The translations under genes were made by a program, and so were the position numbers. 64,000 bases of DNA, taken from NCBI RefSeq assembly GCF_017743935.1, contig NZ_JAGHRE010000007.1, positions 269,508 through 333,507 on the forward strand. Reading direction: 5' to 3'. Below the pieces are notes generated by a model. The model did no database searches, had not been told where the DNA came from, and was given only the letters and a program-made list of their open reading frames with translations. Source of the DNA: Tropicibacter sp. R16_0 (GTDB taxonomy: Bacteria > Pseudomonadota > Alphaproteobacteria > Rhodobacterales > Rhodobacteraceae). This document shows positions 39,801-47,625 of this stretch, in pieces; position 1 is the first letter of the stretch, and the number at the start of each line of letters is the position of its first letter.

Positions 39801-40319
39801 CTGGCGCTTCTCGACTCGCCACAACCCATGCGCCCGGTGCTCAATCGCACCGACAAGGCGCTGATCAAGCTGCAGGAATTCAAACGCAAAGGCCCCGCCT
39901 ATTTCAGCGAATGGGCCCGCAACCGGTGGGAATGGGAAGTGCGCAAGCGCAACGCGCCGCGCCCCGAAGAAAACGTGGCGACGGCCTTTAACAATGTGAA
40001 AGTTGAGCTGGCGTTCCTGGATGCGATCAAGATCTACGAGGTCAAACCCTGGGACGGCCCGTTGACCCTGTTCCGACCGCCGCTCGACAAACACTGGAAG
40101 GTCAGCGGCAACAAATGGGTGAGCTCGGAGCGCGAATACGTCTTTGCCGACAACGATTGGGGCAAATGGGCCCCAAAGATCGAAGTGGTCGAGGTGCCGG
40201 GCGATCATGACAGCATGGTTCTGGTGCCCAACGTCTCGGTTCTGGCCGAACGGCTGCGGACCTATCTGGACAAGGCCGACGCAGGCGTCGACTGGACCAA
40301 AGCAACGGCTGCCGAGTGA
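33876..40319 (+). CDS. Modular type I polyketide synthase, KS-AT-KR-DH-ACP-TE
   Basis: About 2147 residues. The ketosynthase (about 11-430) has its active Cys183 in QTACSTS and the His in ECHGTGTYLGDP. The acyltransferase (about 530-830) has Ser631 in GHSMGE. A structural region precedes a ketoreductase with ITGGFGGIG near residue 1170 and Tyr1335. A dehydratase-like domain follows, with His1422 in the DEHRTRDGTALMP region and Asp1590 in HPGLMD. The carrier has Ser1808 in LGGHSL, and the thioesterase has Ser1953 in GFSGGG. One round of extension and release is predicted. The ATG at 33876 was chosen because a KS start follows within ten residues; TTG at 33855 is the alternative, and neither has a strong ribosome site. 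Confidence 0.92.
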   Translation: MVANTKNFSGDIAIVGMSVCVPGAASTAEFWRNLRDGVESIRPLSEEALLAAGEDPDVLADPNYVPSAALLDGFADFDAEFFGFSPKEAAILDPQHRKFLEVAWEAMENAGHPPESLSGPIGVYAGCGMGSYFYFNICSNPGLVDETGMFLLRHTGNDKDFLSTRVSHVFDLKGPSINIQTACSTSLVAIHYASKALRDGEVDMALAGGVTIELPQGRGYLYKENEILSPDGHCHAFDHRAQGTVFGSGSGAVALRRLEDAQADGDHIWAVIKGSAVNNDGAAKAGYLAPSVDGQAAAVRAALKDAQVTPETIDYVECHGTGTYLGDPIEISALTEAYRAQTDDTGYCRVGSVKTNIGHLDTAAGIAGLVKATLGLHHEQIPPSLGYEAPNPAIDFETSPFKVNDRLDDWTSHKGPRRAAVNALGVGGTNAHTILEQAPDRGTSDESDFPFHVLCLSGRSRSALDTNAKQLAEHLRANPEVDLADVAYTLKEGRRAFEKRRVLVAETPEQAAEILDANDPRQVFTHDAIAGAPDTVFMFPGGGAQYAGMARDLYETEPVFADWMDRGLEHLQKQLDYDIRAIWLPEGDTGEADAKLTQPSVQLPLIMIVEFALAQLWMDWGVKPAALVGHSMGENTAACLAGVMSFEDCIDLVLLRGRLFDTVPAGGMLSISLPLAEVEALVGDDLDIASVNAPRLTAVSGPQEALDKLAETLLAQDIDHQRIAIDIAAHSRMLEPILSDYRAFLQSITLSPPQMQVLSNRTGQVLTTEKATDPDYWVGQLRNTVHFADCIDTLAAEPSRLFLEVGPGKALSSLTQMADGVSPGQVLSSLRHPDQDIADDAYFLQVIGRLWACGVEADWAQIWGEAKRHRLPLPTYAFQRSRYFIEPGTQAARVSTPALKRSDDQTDWGWRPAWRPRLAECDVDVESELDETQPLNWLIFEDDEGVAAPAIHRLTAAGHSVTRVRAGDTYAKLGDDLYQVPPEQGRHGFDSLFHQLTEADRLPDRIGHFWLVTRSETFRPGHSFYDRNMERGFLSLTSMAQAMTSVELPDALHIAVFTTGAAQVRGEELPYPEKATIAGPAGVIPHEMPGVTCATVDIDLPEVEAAGFWSRGRTASPLGDDTLTNRILEELLAEPGNSVAALRGNQRFGQSYKRLPLDASDAPVFTDGGTYLITGGFGGIGLTLAADLMRNNGANIVLLSREGLPAQDQWADYLHSHSPNDQIARRITALQDLQTIETGQVMALAADVCNIEQMRIAVRQAEDAFGALNGVIHAAGHIADGLIATKSEAEIQQVLAPKINGLQVLNTLFPDGMLELMVLFASSSTATRPAGQVDYVAANEYLNAWARSRRNAATRVIAVNWGVWADVGMAADAMSARTGGTQPTEREAIDAPLLDEMGFDADGNRIFVSTLSLDDTWVLDEHRTRDGTALMPGTGYIELAAQALKAHGIKVPYEIRDLFFFRPLEVKPGQPREIVVRLEQKADAVGFTVHSAAADGYVLNAQATLAFLEATAPAPVSLPEIAARCPKSETAPAEGRLRSPQERHLNFGPRWHVIRSTAFGDGEGVARLVLPDVYGSDLAQGYQLHPGLMDLATGWAISLVDGYDNDALWVPVSYRCLHVFAPLPADLRSWVRLSPGATPIGGFASFDVTLFDTHGTVCAEIEGFQMKRLTEALSLEAPETADTTSADLGLTARSMDTPLSPEEQRLHRQIAQGIRADEGPEALRRAIAAGRPQVVLSSLDLPALIQQADAVSETSSDESQSFERPDLDTEYVAPETEIEKTLAGFFETLLGVSQVGTQDSFFDLGGHSLIAVRLFAQINRTYQVEFPISVLFEAPSVARIAERIAARVGDVASPDGASPQSDGPDFKHLVPLHQGGESSATPFFLVAGMGGNVLNLRHLALMLGRDRPVYGLQARGLIGDEKPHHDLVEAATAYVEELRQVQPHGPYMLSGFSGGGITAYEMAQQLKAAGEEVSVLALLDSPQPMRPVLNRTDKALIKLQEFKRKGPAYFSEWARNRWEWEVRKRNAPRPEENVATAFNNVKVELAFLDAIKIYEVKPWDGPLTLFRPPLDKHWKVSGNKWVSSEREYVFADNDWGKWAPKIEVVEVPGDHDSMVLVPNVSVLAERLRTYLDKADAGVDWTKATAAE

Positions 40320-41335
40320 ACGACATGGCAGATCCCACGGTCCTGACAATCATCCTGAACTATCGCACGCCAGATCTGACGCTGAAGGCCTGCGAAGCTG
40401 CGATGCGCGAAATGGAAGGGATCACCGGCGAGATCGTGGTGGTCGACAACGCCTCTGGCGACGGCTCGTTCGACATCCTGGAACAGGCGGCGCAGGACAG
40501 GGGCTGGACCGAAGGCAACCGCTTGCGTGTTCTGCAAAGTGGCTGGAACGGGGGTTTTGGCGCGGGCATGAACTTTGGCATGCGGGCCGGGCTGACGTCT
40601 GGCCAGGCGCCGGACTATTATTACCTGCTGAATTCTGACGCCTGGCCCGAGGCCGACGCCATCCGCCTGCTGCGCGACTTTTTGCGAGACACCCCCACGG
40701 CGGGTTTGGTCGGCAGCCACATCAAAGGCCCCGATGGGATCACCCATACGACTGCCTTTCGCTTTCCCTCAATCGCCGGAGAGTTCGAGGCTGCTGCACG
40801 CACCGGCGTGATCAGCCGCCTGCTCAAAGAGTCCATCGTACCGCTGCCGCAACCCACGGCCATTTCCCGCGTCGATTGGACCGCCGGGGCCAGCCTGATG
40901 ATCAAGAGCGAGGTGATCGAGGCCACTGGCGGGTTCGACGAAAAATTCTTTCTCTATTTCGAAGAGACCGATCTGTGCCGTCGCGCCCAGAACGCTGGAT
41001 GGTCGACACACTATGAGCCTGACAGCCATGTGGTGCACATCGGCTCGGTGAGCACAGGCATGAAAACCTGGAGCCGGACCCCGCAATATTGGTTCGATTC
41101 CCGGATGCGGTATTTCACCAAGAACCACGGCGTTTTCTACACGTTCCTGTCGACCTTTGGCCTGATCACGGCCGGCACGCTCTGGCGGCTGCGCAGGTTG
41201 GTGCAGCGCAAGCCCCAGGCTGACCCCGACCGGTTTCTGATCGACTTGATCTGGCACGCCATAGCCACCCCATTTCGCGGTGCTGCCCACCCGGTGCCCG
41301 CCGCCCCCGTTTCCATTCTGGAGGACCCCAAATGA
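40316..41335 (+). CDS. Family 2 glycosyltransferase (rhamnosyltransferase-like)
   Basis: A 339-residue GT-A enzyme. ILNYRTPDLT, VVDNASGDGS, LLNSDAWPE (DxD) and FDEKFFLYFEETDLC are typical of rhamnosyl/N-acetylglucosaminyl transferases of surface glycans. The GTG at 40316 overlaps the PKS stop by 4 bp; an ATG nine bases later is an alternative start. Placement between the PKS and NRPS genes suggests it glycosylates their product. Confidence 0.88.
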   Translation: MNDMADPTVLTIILNYRTPDLTLKACEAAMREMEGITGEIVVVDNASGDGSFDILEQAAQDRGWTEGNRLRVLQSGWNGGFGAGMNFGMRAGLTSGQAPDYYYLLNSDAWPEADAIRLLRDFLRDTPTAGLVGSHIKGPDGITHTTAFRFPSIAGEFEAAARTGVISRLLKESIVPLPQPTAISRVDWTAGASLMIKSEVIEATGGFDEKFFLYFEETDLCRRAQNAGWSTHYEPDSHVVHIGSVSTGMKTWSRTPQYWFDSRMRYFTKNHGVFYTFLSTFGLITAGTLWRLRRLVQRKPQADPDRFLIDLIWHAIATPFRGAAHPVPAAPVSILEDPK

Positions 41336-44300
41336 CTGGATTTTCCTGCGTTATCATCGGCAATGAATCCCTGTTGATCGGATGTGCAGATGCGCTCTTG
41401 GATCGGGGACATCAGATCAAAGCCGTGATCTCGACTGACCCGGCGATCAAGTCCTGGGCTGCCAGCAAAGGCCTGCCGCAAGCGGATGAGCTGTCGTCCT
41501 TGACCGGTCAGTTTCAACCGGGCGATTTCGACTGGCTGCTGTCGATTGCAAACCTTCAGATCATTTCAGATCAGATCCTGGCCCTGCCTGCCAAAGGGGC
41601 AGTAAACTTCCACGATGGTCCCCTGCCGCGCTATGCCGGCCTGAACACACCCGTCTGGGCGCTGCTGAATGGCGAAACCCGCTATGGTGTCACCTGGCAC
41701 ATGATCGAAAGCGGTATCGACACAGGCGACATCCTAGCCCGGCCCGAGTTCGACATCGCCGATGATGAAACCGCCCTGTCGTTGAATTCCAAATGCTACG
41801 CCGCCGCGCTCGACAGTTTTGCCGACGTGCTGACGCAGCTGGAAACCGGGCTGACACCCACGCCGCAAGACACCACCGACCGACGCTATTTCGCCCGGGA
41901 TGACAGGCCCGAGGGTGGCGGGGCGCTGGACCTGTCAGGGTCCGCCCCCCAAATCGCGGCCCGCGTTCGGGCACTGCATTTCGGGGAATACTGGAACCCG
42001 CTGCTCAGCCCCCGGGTTGAGACGGGCACCCGGTCTGTTCTGGTTGGCCAAGCCACACCGACCGGCACCACGAGCGGCAAAGCGCCCGGCACGGTGTTGG
42101 AATTTGACACAGGCGGTCTGATTGTGGCCACCGGTGACGGCGATCTGCGGCTAGAACAGCTGCACACCCCGCATGGCGCGCCGCTGCAACCGTCCGAAAT
42201 CGCCACGGTCGGCGACATCCTCTCTGGTTTAACGCCCGAGCAGACAGAGGCACGCACAAGCGCCATCGGCGCCGCCCTTGCCGCTGAACGACACTGGCGG
42301 CCCACGTTGCAAAAGATGCAACCGGTGCAGATGCCGCTGGCCGGGGACAAGACCAGTGGCGCATGGGAGGCAGTCCGCATCGCCGTGCCGCATGGGATCG
42401 ATGTTCGTTACGCGGGTGTCGCCGCGCTCCATTGGGCGCAGCAAGGGGATGGCGCCGAAACGGTCACCGTTGCCCTGACCGATGACGCGCTGCAATCGGC
42501 GGCAACCAAGGCCCCGGGTTATGTAGAGCCATGGGTCCCTGTCACCTTGAACGCAGAATTCAGCGTTTCGAACCTGGCAGAGCTGGTGGCGCAAGCCACC
42601 GAGACTGCGAGCAATCTTGGTGCGTTCCCTTCGGACCTGGCAGCGCGCGACCCCGAAATTCAAAATTTCACCGTCCCGCAGATCGCACTGTCCCTAGACG
42701 GCGCTGGCCCTGTTTCCGGCACGCTGGCCACCGTGTCGCTGTCCCAGGGCCAAGCCACCCTGCACATTGACCGCACCGCCGTCGACGCGCGCAGTGTCGA
42801 GTTGCTGGCACAGCGTTTGGAAACCGCGATGGAGGCCGTGCGCGCCGCCGCCGAGAACACGCCGCTGGCGGATATCTCGATTCTGTCTGCAGCAGAACGC
42901 GCGCAGGTTCTGACCACTTGGAACAGCAGTGCCCGCGAATACGACCGGACCGAAACCCTGCACCAGGCGTTCGAGGCGCAGGCGAGCCGCACCCCCGAGG
43001 CGACCGCCCTGGTGATCGACGATCAACAGCTCAGCTATGGCCAACTCAACACCCGCGCCAACAGCGTGGCCGAACGTCTGCGCGCCATGGGGGTTGGCCC
43101 CGGCGCGCATGTGGGTCTCTACACCGACCGCTCTCTGGACATGGTCGTTGGGGCCCTGGCGATCCTCAAGGCTGGCGGCGCCTATGTGCCGCTGGACCCG
43201 GCCTATCCGGCGGATCGGATCGCGCATTACATCACTGACAGCCAAGCCAGTGTGCTGTTGAGCCAGAGTGCTCTGGCCAGCAACCTGCCTGCCTCTGATG
43301 CCGATGTCTTGTGCATCGACACGGTTCAGATCGACCCGCAGGCGCAAGACGTGGATGGTGGCGCAACGGCGGATGATCTGGCCTATCTGATCTACACCTC
43401 CGGCTCCACCGGGACGCCCAAGGGCGTTATGGTCGAGCACCGAAACGTGGCAAATTTCTTTGCCGGGATGGATGATCGCATTGACCATGCCACCGGCGCA
43501 GTGTGGCTGGCGGTCACCAGCCTGAACTTTGACATCTCGGTGCTGGAGCTGTTCTGGACCTTGGCGCGCGGCTTCAAGGTGGTGCTGACCGGCAATGAAA
43601 ACCGCGCCGTTGTGTCGAACGGGCCGATTGCGCGCAGTGACCGGCACATCGATTTCAACCTCATGTATTGGGGCAATGACGACGGGCCGGGGCCAAAGAA
43701 ATACGAACTGCTCCTCGAAGGGGCCAAGTTTGCCGATGCCCACGGGTTCAATGCGGTCTGGACGCCCGAGCGGCACTTCCACGCCTTTGGCGGCCCCTAC
43801 CCCAACCCGGCTGTGACCGGGGCAGCAGTGGCGGCGGTGACCAAGAACCTGTCAGTGCGTGCCGGCAGCTGCGTCGCGCCCCTGCATCACCCGGCAAGGA
43901 TTGCCGAGGATTGGGCCGTGATCGACAACCTGACCGGCGGCCGCGCGGCGATCGGCTTTGCCTCGGGCTGGCAGCCGGATGATTTCATCCTGCGCCCCGA
44001 AAACACCCCACCACAGAACAAACCGGCGATGTTCGAGGCGATCGAGACCGTGCGCAAGCTTTGGCGGGGTGAGGCTGTTGGTTTCCCCAAGGCCGACGGC
44101 TCTACCCATGAGGTCATCACGCAGCCCCGTCCGGTGTCGGATGAGCTGCCCGTCTGGGTCACCACCGCAGGCAACCCCGAAACCTGGATCGAGGCCGGGC
44201 GCATCGGCGCCAATGTGCTGACCCACCTTCTGGGGCAGAGCATCGACGAGGTGGCAGAAAAGATCCACCTGTATCGGGGGGCACTGCGCGAGGCAGGACA

Positions 44301-45948
44301 TGACCCGGACGCGCATCGCGTGACGCTGATGTTGCACAGCTATCTGGCCGACACCCGGGAAGAGGCCGCCCGCATCGCGCGTGAACCGATGAAGGATTAC
44401 CTGCGCTCTGCCGCCGCCCTGATCAAGCAATACGCTTGGGCCTTCCCGGCGTTCAAGAAACCCAAAGGCGTGTCGAACCCGTTCGAGATGGACCTGGGAC
44501 AGCTGACCGAGGACGAGCTTGAGGCGATCCTGGATTTCGCGTTCGAGCGGTATTTCGAGGATTCCGGCCTGTTCGGAACCATCGACGATGCCGTGGTACG
44601 TGTCGAAAGCCTAAAGCGGATTGGGGTGGACGAGGTTGCTTGCCTGATCGACTATGGCATCGACCCCGCGCTGGTCATGGAGGGGCTGAAACCTCTGGCC
44701 GAAGTGCTCAAACGCGCGAATGCGCCAAGCACGCTGGCCGAGGATGACTACTCCCTCGCCGCCCAGATCATTCGCCACGACGTGACCCACCTGCAATGCA
44801 CCCCGTCCATGGCCCGCATCATCGCCATGAATGATGAGGCGCGCGTGGCCCTTGGCCGGGTCGAACATCTGCTTTTGGGGGGCGAAGCGCTGCCGGGTGA
44901 TCTGGTCGATGACCTGCGCCATTGCACCAAGGCAGAAATCCTCAACATGTACGGCCCGACCGAGACAACGATCTGGTCGACCTGCCGCACGGTGCCCGCG
45001 CAGATCAGCGGGATCGTCGACATCGGTGCGCCGATTGCCAACACCTCGGTCTACGTCCTGGACGCCACGGGCGCGCCCTGCCCCATCGGTGTTCCGGGTG
45101 AATTGTTCATCGGTGGCGAAGGTGTGACGCGTGGCTATTGGCAACGCTCGGAACTGACCGACGAGCGGTTTGTGGTTGATCCCTTTGCGGCCGAGGCCGG
45201 GCTGACCGTCACCGCCGCGCCGCTGATGTATCGCACCGGCGACATGGTGCGGTGGCGCGCAGATGGGACGTTGGATTTCCTCGGCCGCGCCGATCACCAG
45301 ATCAAGATCCGTGGTCAGCGGATCGAGTTGGGCGAGATCGAGAACGCGCTGACCGGTTTTGCGGGCGTCCGCTCCAGCGTGGTCATCGCGCGAGAACACG
45401 GCGGCAACACGCAGCTGATCGGCTATATCACCACCGATGCGCCGGTCTCGGACGCGGCGCTGCGTGCTCATCTGGCCGAACGTCTGCCTGAGGTGATGGT
45501 GCCCACGCACATTATGACGCTGGACGCCATGCCGTTGACACCCAACAAGAAAATCGACCGCAAGGCGCTGCCTGATCCGGTGCCACAACGCAGCGCCACG
45601 CCCGCTGCAACCAGCGCACCCGCGAGTGGCGACGTTCAGACCCGGATCGCCGCGATCTGGTCGCGTATTCTGGGTGTCGCAGACATCCGGTCGGACGACA
45701 ACTTCTTCACGCTTGGCGGGCATTCGTTGCTGGCGGTGCAGGCGCATCGTGAAATCCGCGAGACGCTGGAATTGCCGCGCCTGTCGATCACCGACATCTT
45801 CCGCTTCCCAACCCTGTCTGGCCTCAGCGCGCATGTACAGGCTGACAAACCGGCCAAGGAGACCCCGGTCGAGGATACGGCAGCCCGCGCCGACACCATG
45901 TCCAAACGCCGTGCGATGCGGGCCGGACGGCGGATGAAAACGCAATGA
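41332..45948 (+). CDS. NRPS-like protein: formyltransferase, partial condensation, adenylation with inserted luciferase-like monooxygenase, carrier
   Basis: A 1538-residue multidomain enzyme. Residues 1-290 are a formyltransferase: Asn92, His94 in NFHDGPLPRYAG and Asp130 in SGIDTGDIL are spaced as in methionyl-tRNA formyltransferase. Residues about 300-530 resemble only the C-terminal half of a condensation domain, and no HHxxxDG motif is found. The adenylation domain starts near 550 (YTSGSTGTPKG at 688). After the NFDISVLELFW core, an FMN-dependent luciferase-like monooxygenase occupies about 774-1130 (MupA/Atu3671 type), and the adenylation domain resumes with NMYGPTETTIWS. Ser1465 in LGGHSL is the carrier site. 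It overlaps its neighbours by 4 bp on both sides. Confidence 0.9.
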   Translation: MTGFSCVIIGNESLLIGCADALLDRGHQIKAVISTDPAIKSWAASKGLPQADELSSLTGQFQPGDFDWLLSIANLQIISDQILALPAKGAVNFHDGPLPRYAGLNTPVWALLNGETRYGVTWHMIESGIDTGDILARPEFDIADDETALSLNSKCYAAALDSFADVLTQLETGLTPTPQDTTDRRYFARDDRPEGGGALDLSGSAPQIAARVRALHFGEYWNPLLSPRVETGTRSVLVGQATPTGTTSGKAPGTVLEFDTGGLIVATGDGDLRLEQLHTPHGAPLQPSEIATVGDILSGLTPEQTEARTSAIGAALAAERHWRPTLQKMQPVQMPLAGDKTSGAWEAVRIAVPHGIDVRYAGVAALHWAQQGDGAETVTVALTDDALQSAATKAPGYVEPWVPVTLNAEFSVSNLAELVAQATETASNLGAFPSDLAARDPEIQNFTVPQIALSLDGAGPVSGTLATVSLSQGQATLHIDRTAVDARSVELLAQRLETAMEAVRAAAENTPLADISILSAAERAQVLTTWNSSAREYDRTETLHQAFEAQASRTPEATALVIDDQQLSYGQLNTRANSVAERLRAMGVGPGAHVGLYTDRSLDMVVGALAILKAGGAYVPLDPAYPADRIAHYITDSQASVLLSQSALASNLPASDADVLCIDTVQIDPQAQDVDGGATADDLAYLIYTSGSTGTPKGVMVEHRNVANFFAGMDDRIDHATGAVWLAVTSLNFDISVLELFWTLARGFKVVLTGNENRAVVSNGPIARSDRHIDFNLMYWGNDDGPGPKKYELLLEGAKFADAHGFNAVWTPERHFHAFGGPYPNPAVTGAAVAAVTKNLSVRAGSCVAPLHHPARIAEDWAVIDNLTGGRAAIGFASGWQPDDFILRPENTPPQNKPAMFEAIETVRKLWRGEAVGFPKADGSTHEVITQPRPVSDELPVWVTTAGNPETWIEAGRIGANVLTHLLGQSIDEVAEKIHLYRGALREAGHDPDAHRVTLMLHSYLADTREEAARIAREPMKDYLRSAAALIKQYAWAFPAFKKPKGVSNPFEMDLGQLTEDELEAILDFAFERYFEDSGLFGTIDDAVVRVESLKRIGVDEVACLIDYGIDPALVMEGLKPLAEVLKRANAPSTLAEDDYSLAAQIIRHDVTHLQCTPSMARIIAMNDEARVALGRVEHLLLGGEALPGDLVDDLRHCTKAEILNMYGPTETTIWSTCRTVPAQISGIVDIGAPIANTSVYVLDATGAPCPIGVPGELFIGGEGVTRGYWQRSELTDERFVVDPFAAEAGLTVTAAPLMYRTGDMVRWRADGTLDFLGRADHQIKIRGQRIELGEIENALTGFAGVRSSVVIAREHGGNTQLIGYITTDAPVSDAALRAHLAERLPEVMVPTHIMTLDAMPLTPNKKIDRKALPDPVPQRSATPAATSAPASGDVQTRIAAIWSRILGVADIRSDDNFFTLGGHSLLAVQAHREIRETLELPRLSITDIFRFPTLSGLSAHVQADKPAKETPVEDTAARADTMSKRRAMRAGRRMKTQ

Positions 45949-46616
45949 CCCAGGCCGACCACAAGACTGCCTTGATGCTGGCCGGGGCGATTCTGGATCC
46001 GGTGATCGCTGTATCCGCCACGGATCCGCACGGCGATCACCTGGCCTATGATGAAGAGCTGGCCGCGATCCCCGGTGCGGTGCCAAAAAGGGTGCGGGAG
46101 TTTTCGGCAGGCCGCATTGCAGCGCGACAGGCGATGGCCGAACTTGGCGCGCCGCCGCTGGCCGTGCCGATGGGATCTGACCGTGCCCCGATCTGGCCAG
46201 CCCCGCTCATCGGGACGATCACCCATTGCGACACGGCCTGCCTGGCCGCAGTGGCCTGGACCGGCGAGGTGCGGATGCTCGCGTTGGACATCGAAGAAGA
46301 CACACCACTGGCCGATGATCTGCTGGACACGGTCTGCACCCCGGCGGAACGCCGGCGGCTGGACACTCAGCCAGACCCTGGTCAGACCGCCAAAGTGATC
46401 TTTTCAGCCAAGGAATGTGCCTATAAGGCGCAATACCCGCTGAGCCAGACCCTCTTTGATTTTCAGACACTCGAAGTCGAGCTCAGCGACGATCACAAAC
46501 GGTTTGTTGCGCGCTTCACGCGATCCGTGCCGCCCTTTGCCCAAGGGGATCAAATCCCTGGAAAAATTGCCCGGGGCGATGGGTTGATCGTGACATCCGT
46601 CGCAGTTCGCGCGTGA
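45945..46616 (+). CDS. 4'-phosphopantetheinyl transferase (Sfp/EntD type)
   Basis: A 223-residue enzyme that activates carrier proteins by adding phosphopantetheine to the GGHSL serines of the PKS and NRPS encoded beside it. LALDIEE supplies the metal-binding acidic residues, GTITHCDTACLAAVA the CoA-binding region, and FSAKECAYKA is the family WKEA-type motif. It overlaps the NRPS stop by 4 bp. Confidence 0.92.
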   Translation: MTQADHKTALMLAGAILDPVIAVSATDPHGDHLAYDEELAAIPGAVPKRVREFSAGRIAARQAMAELGAPPLAVPMGSDRAPIWPAPLIGTITHCDTACLAAVAWTGEVRMLALDIEEDTPLADDLLDTVCTPAERRRLDTQPDPGQTAKVIFSAKECAYKAQYPLSQTLFDFQTLEVELSDDHKRFVARFTRSVPPFAQGDQIPGKIARGDGLIVTSVAVRA

Positions 46617-46677
46617 AACCCAAGGTCAGGCGCGCTACAATCATTCCCACCCCCAATCGGAGCATAAGACCCCCAAG

Positions 46678-47625
46678 ATGCGTTTGGTTCTGCTGATCCT
46701 GCTTGTCGTGATCCTTCTGGGCGCCGGTGCCTGGTGGGTCTGGTTCAAACCGCGCCTGCCCGCGCCCGAGATGGTTGAGGCCACCTATGCCAAACCGGTG
46801 CCCGCCCCTGATGGGCCGATGCAGATCTATTTCCTGGGGCACAGCCTGGTCAATCAGGACATGCCTGCGATGCTGGCGCAACTTGCACCCGAGGGGCACG
46901 GTTACAACAGTCAATTGGGCTGGGGCACGCCGATGAAGGCCCACTGGGAAGAGGATGTGGAGATCCTGGGCTTTGACGAAAGCAACGCTCAACCGGGCGT
47001 TTTTCGGGCCGCCAAAGAGGCCATCGGCTCGGGAGACTATGACGCTGTTGTGCTGACCGAGATGGTCGAGCTGAGCGATGCCATCAAATACCACGACAGT
47101 GTGAAATACCTTGGCCTGTGGGCGGATCTTGCGCATGCAGGCAAGCCGAACGCGCCGATTTACCTTTATGAAACATGGCATTGGCTGACCGACCCCCGGG
47201 GCTGGGAGGTTCGGTTGGAGCAGGATCTTGCAGAGCTGTGGGAAAACCGCCTTCTGCTGGCTGATCTGGCGCGCCACCCCGACCGGCCCGTGCACGTGAT
47301 CCCCGCCGGACAGGTGCTGTTGAATTTCATGGGCGCCGTGCGCGACGCAGGCGGCGTCGAGGGCATCGATGGTCCCGAGGATCTGTTCGGCCTTGATCCA
47401 GAGGGCAAGCTTGATCCGATCCACATGGGTGATCTGGGCAACTATCTGGTGGCATTGACGCATTACGCGGTGCTGTATCAGAAATCACCCGTGGGACTGC
47501 CGCACGCGCTGATGAAAGCGGACGGAACGCCTGCGCAAGCGCCCTCTGACGCGGCCGCTCGGTTGATGCAACAGGTCGTCTGGGACACGGTCACCAGCTA
47601 TCCCAAGACCGGGGTGCCGCAATGA
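46678..47625 (+). CDS. Membrane-anchored SGNH-hydrolase-like protein
   Basis: A 315-residue protein with a single N-terminal hydrophobic helix (residues about 2-22, signal anchor) and a periplasmic domain with SGNH-type features: GHS at residues 54-56 (nucleophile Ser56) and DPIH at 246-249 (Asp246, His249). The Gly and Asn blocks are not clear, so it is divergent. Such proteins often remove or add acetyl groups on glycans. It lies 61 bp after the transferase gene and overlaps the following paralogue by 4 bp. Confidence 0.7.
   Translation: MRLVLLILLVVILLGAGAWWVWFKPRLPAPEMVEATYAKPVPAPDGPMQIYFLGHSLVNQDMPAMLAQLAPEGHGYNSQLGWGTPMKAHWEEDVEILGFDESNAQPGVFRAAKEAIGSGDYDAVVLTEMVELSDAIKYHDSVKYLGLWADLAHAGKPNAPIYLYETWHWLTDPRGWEVRLEQDLAELWENRLLLADLARHPDRPVHVIPAGQVLLNFMGAVRDAGGVEGIDGPEDLFGLDPEGKLDPIHMGDLGNYLVALTHYAVLYQKSPVGLPHALMKADGTPAQAPSDAAARLMQQVVWDTVTSYPKTGVPQ

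Noticed and set aside
44611..46086. 491-residue minus-strand frame over the NRPS 3' end
   Set aside because: Opposite to clear adenylation and carrier domains; no recognisable domain.
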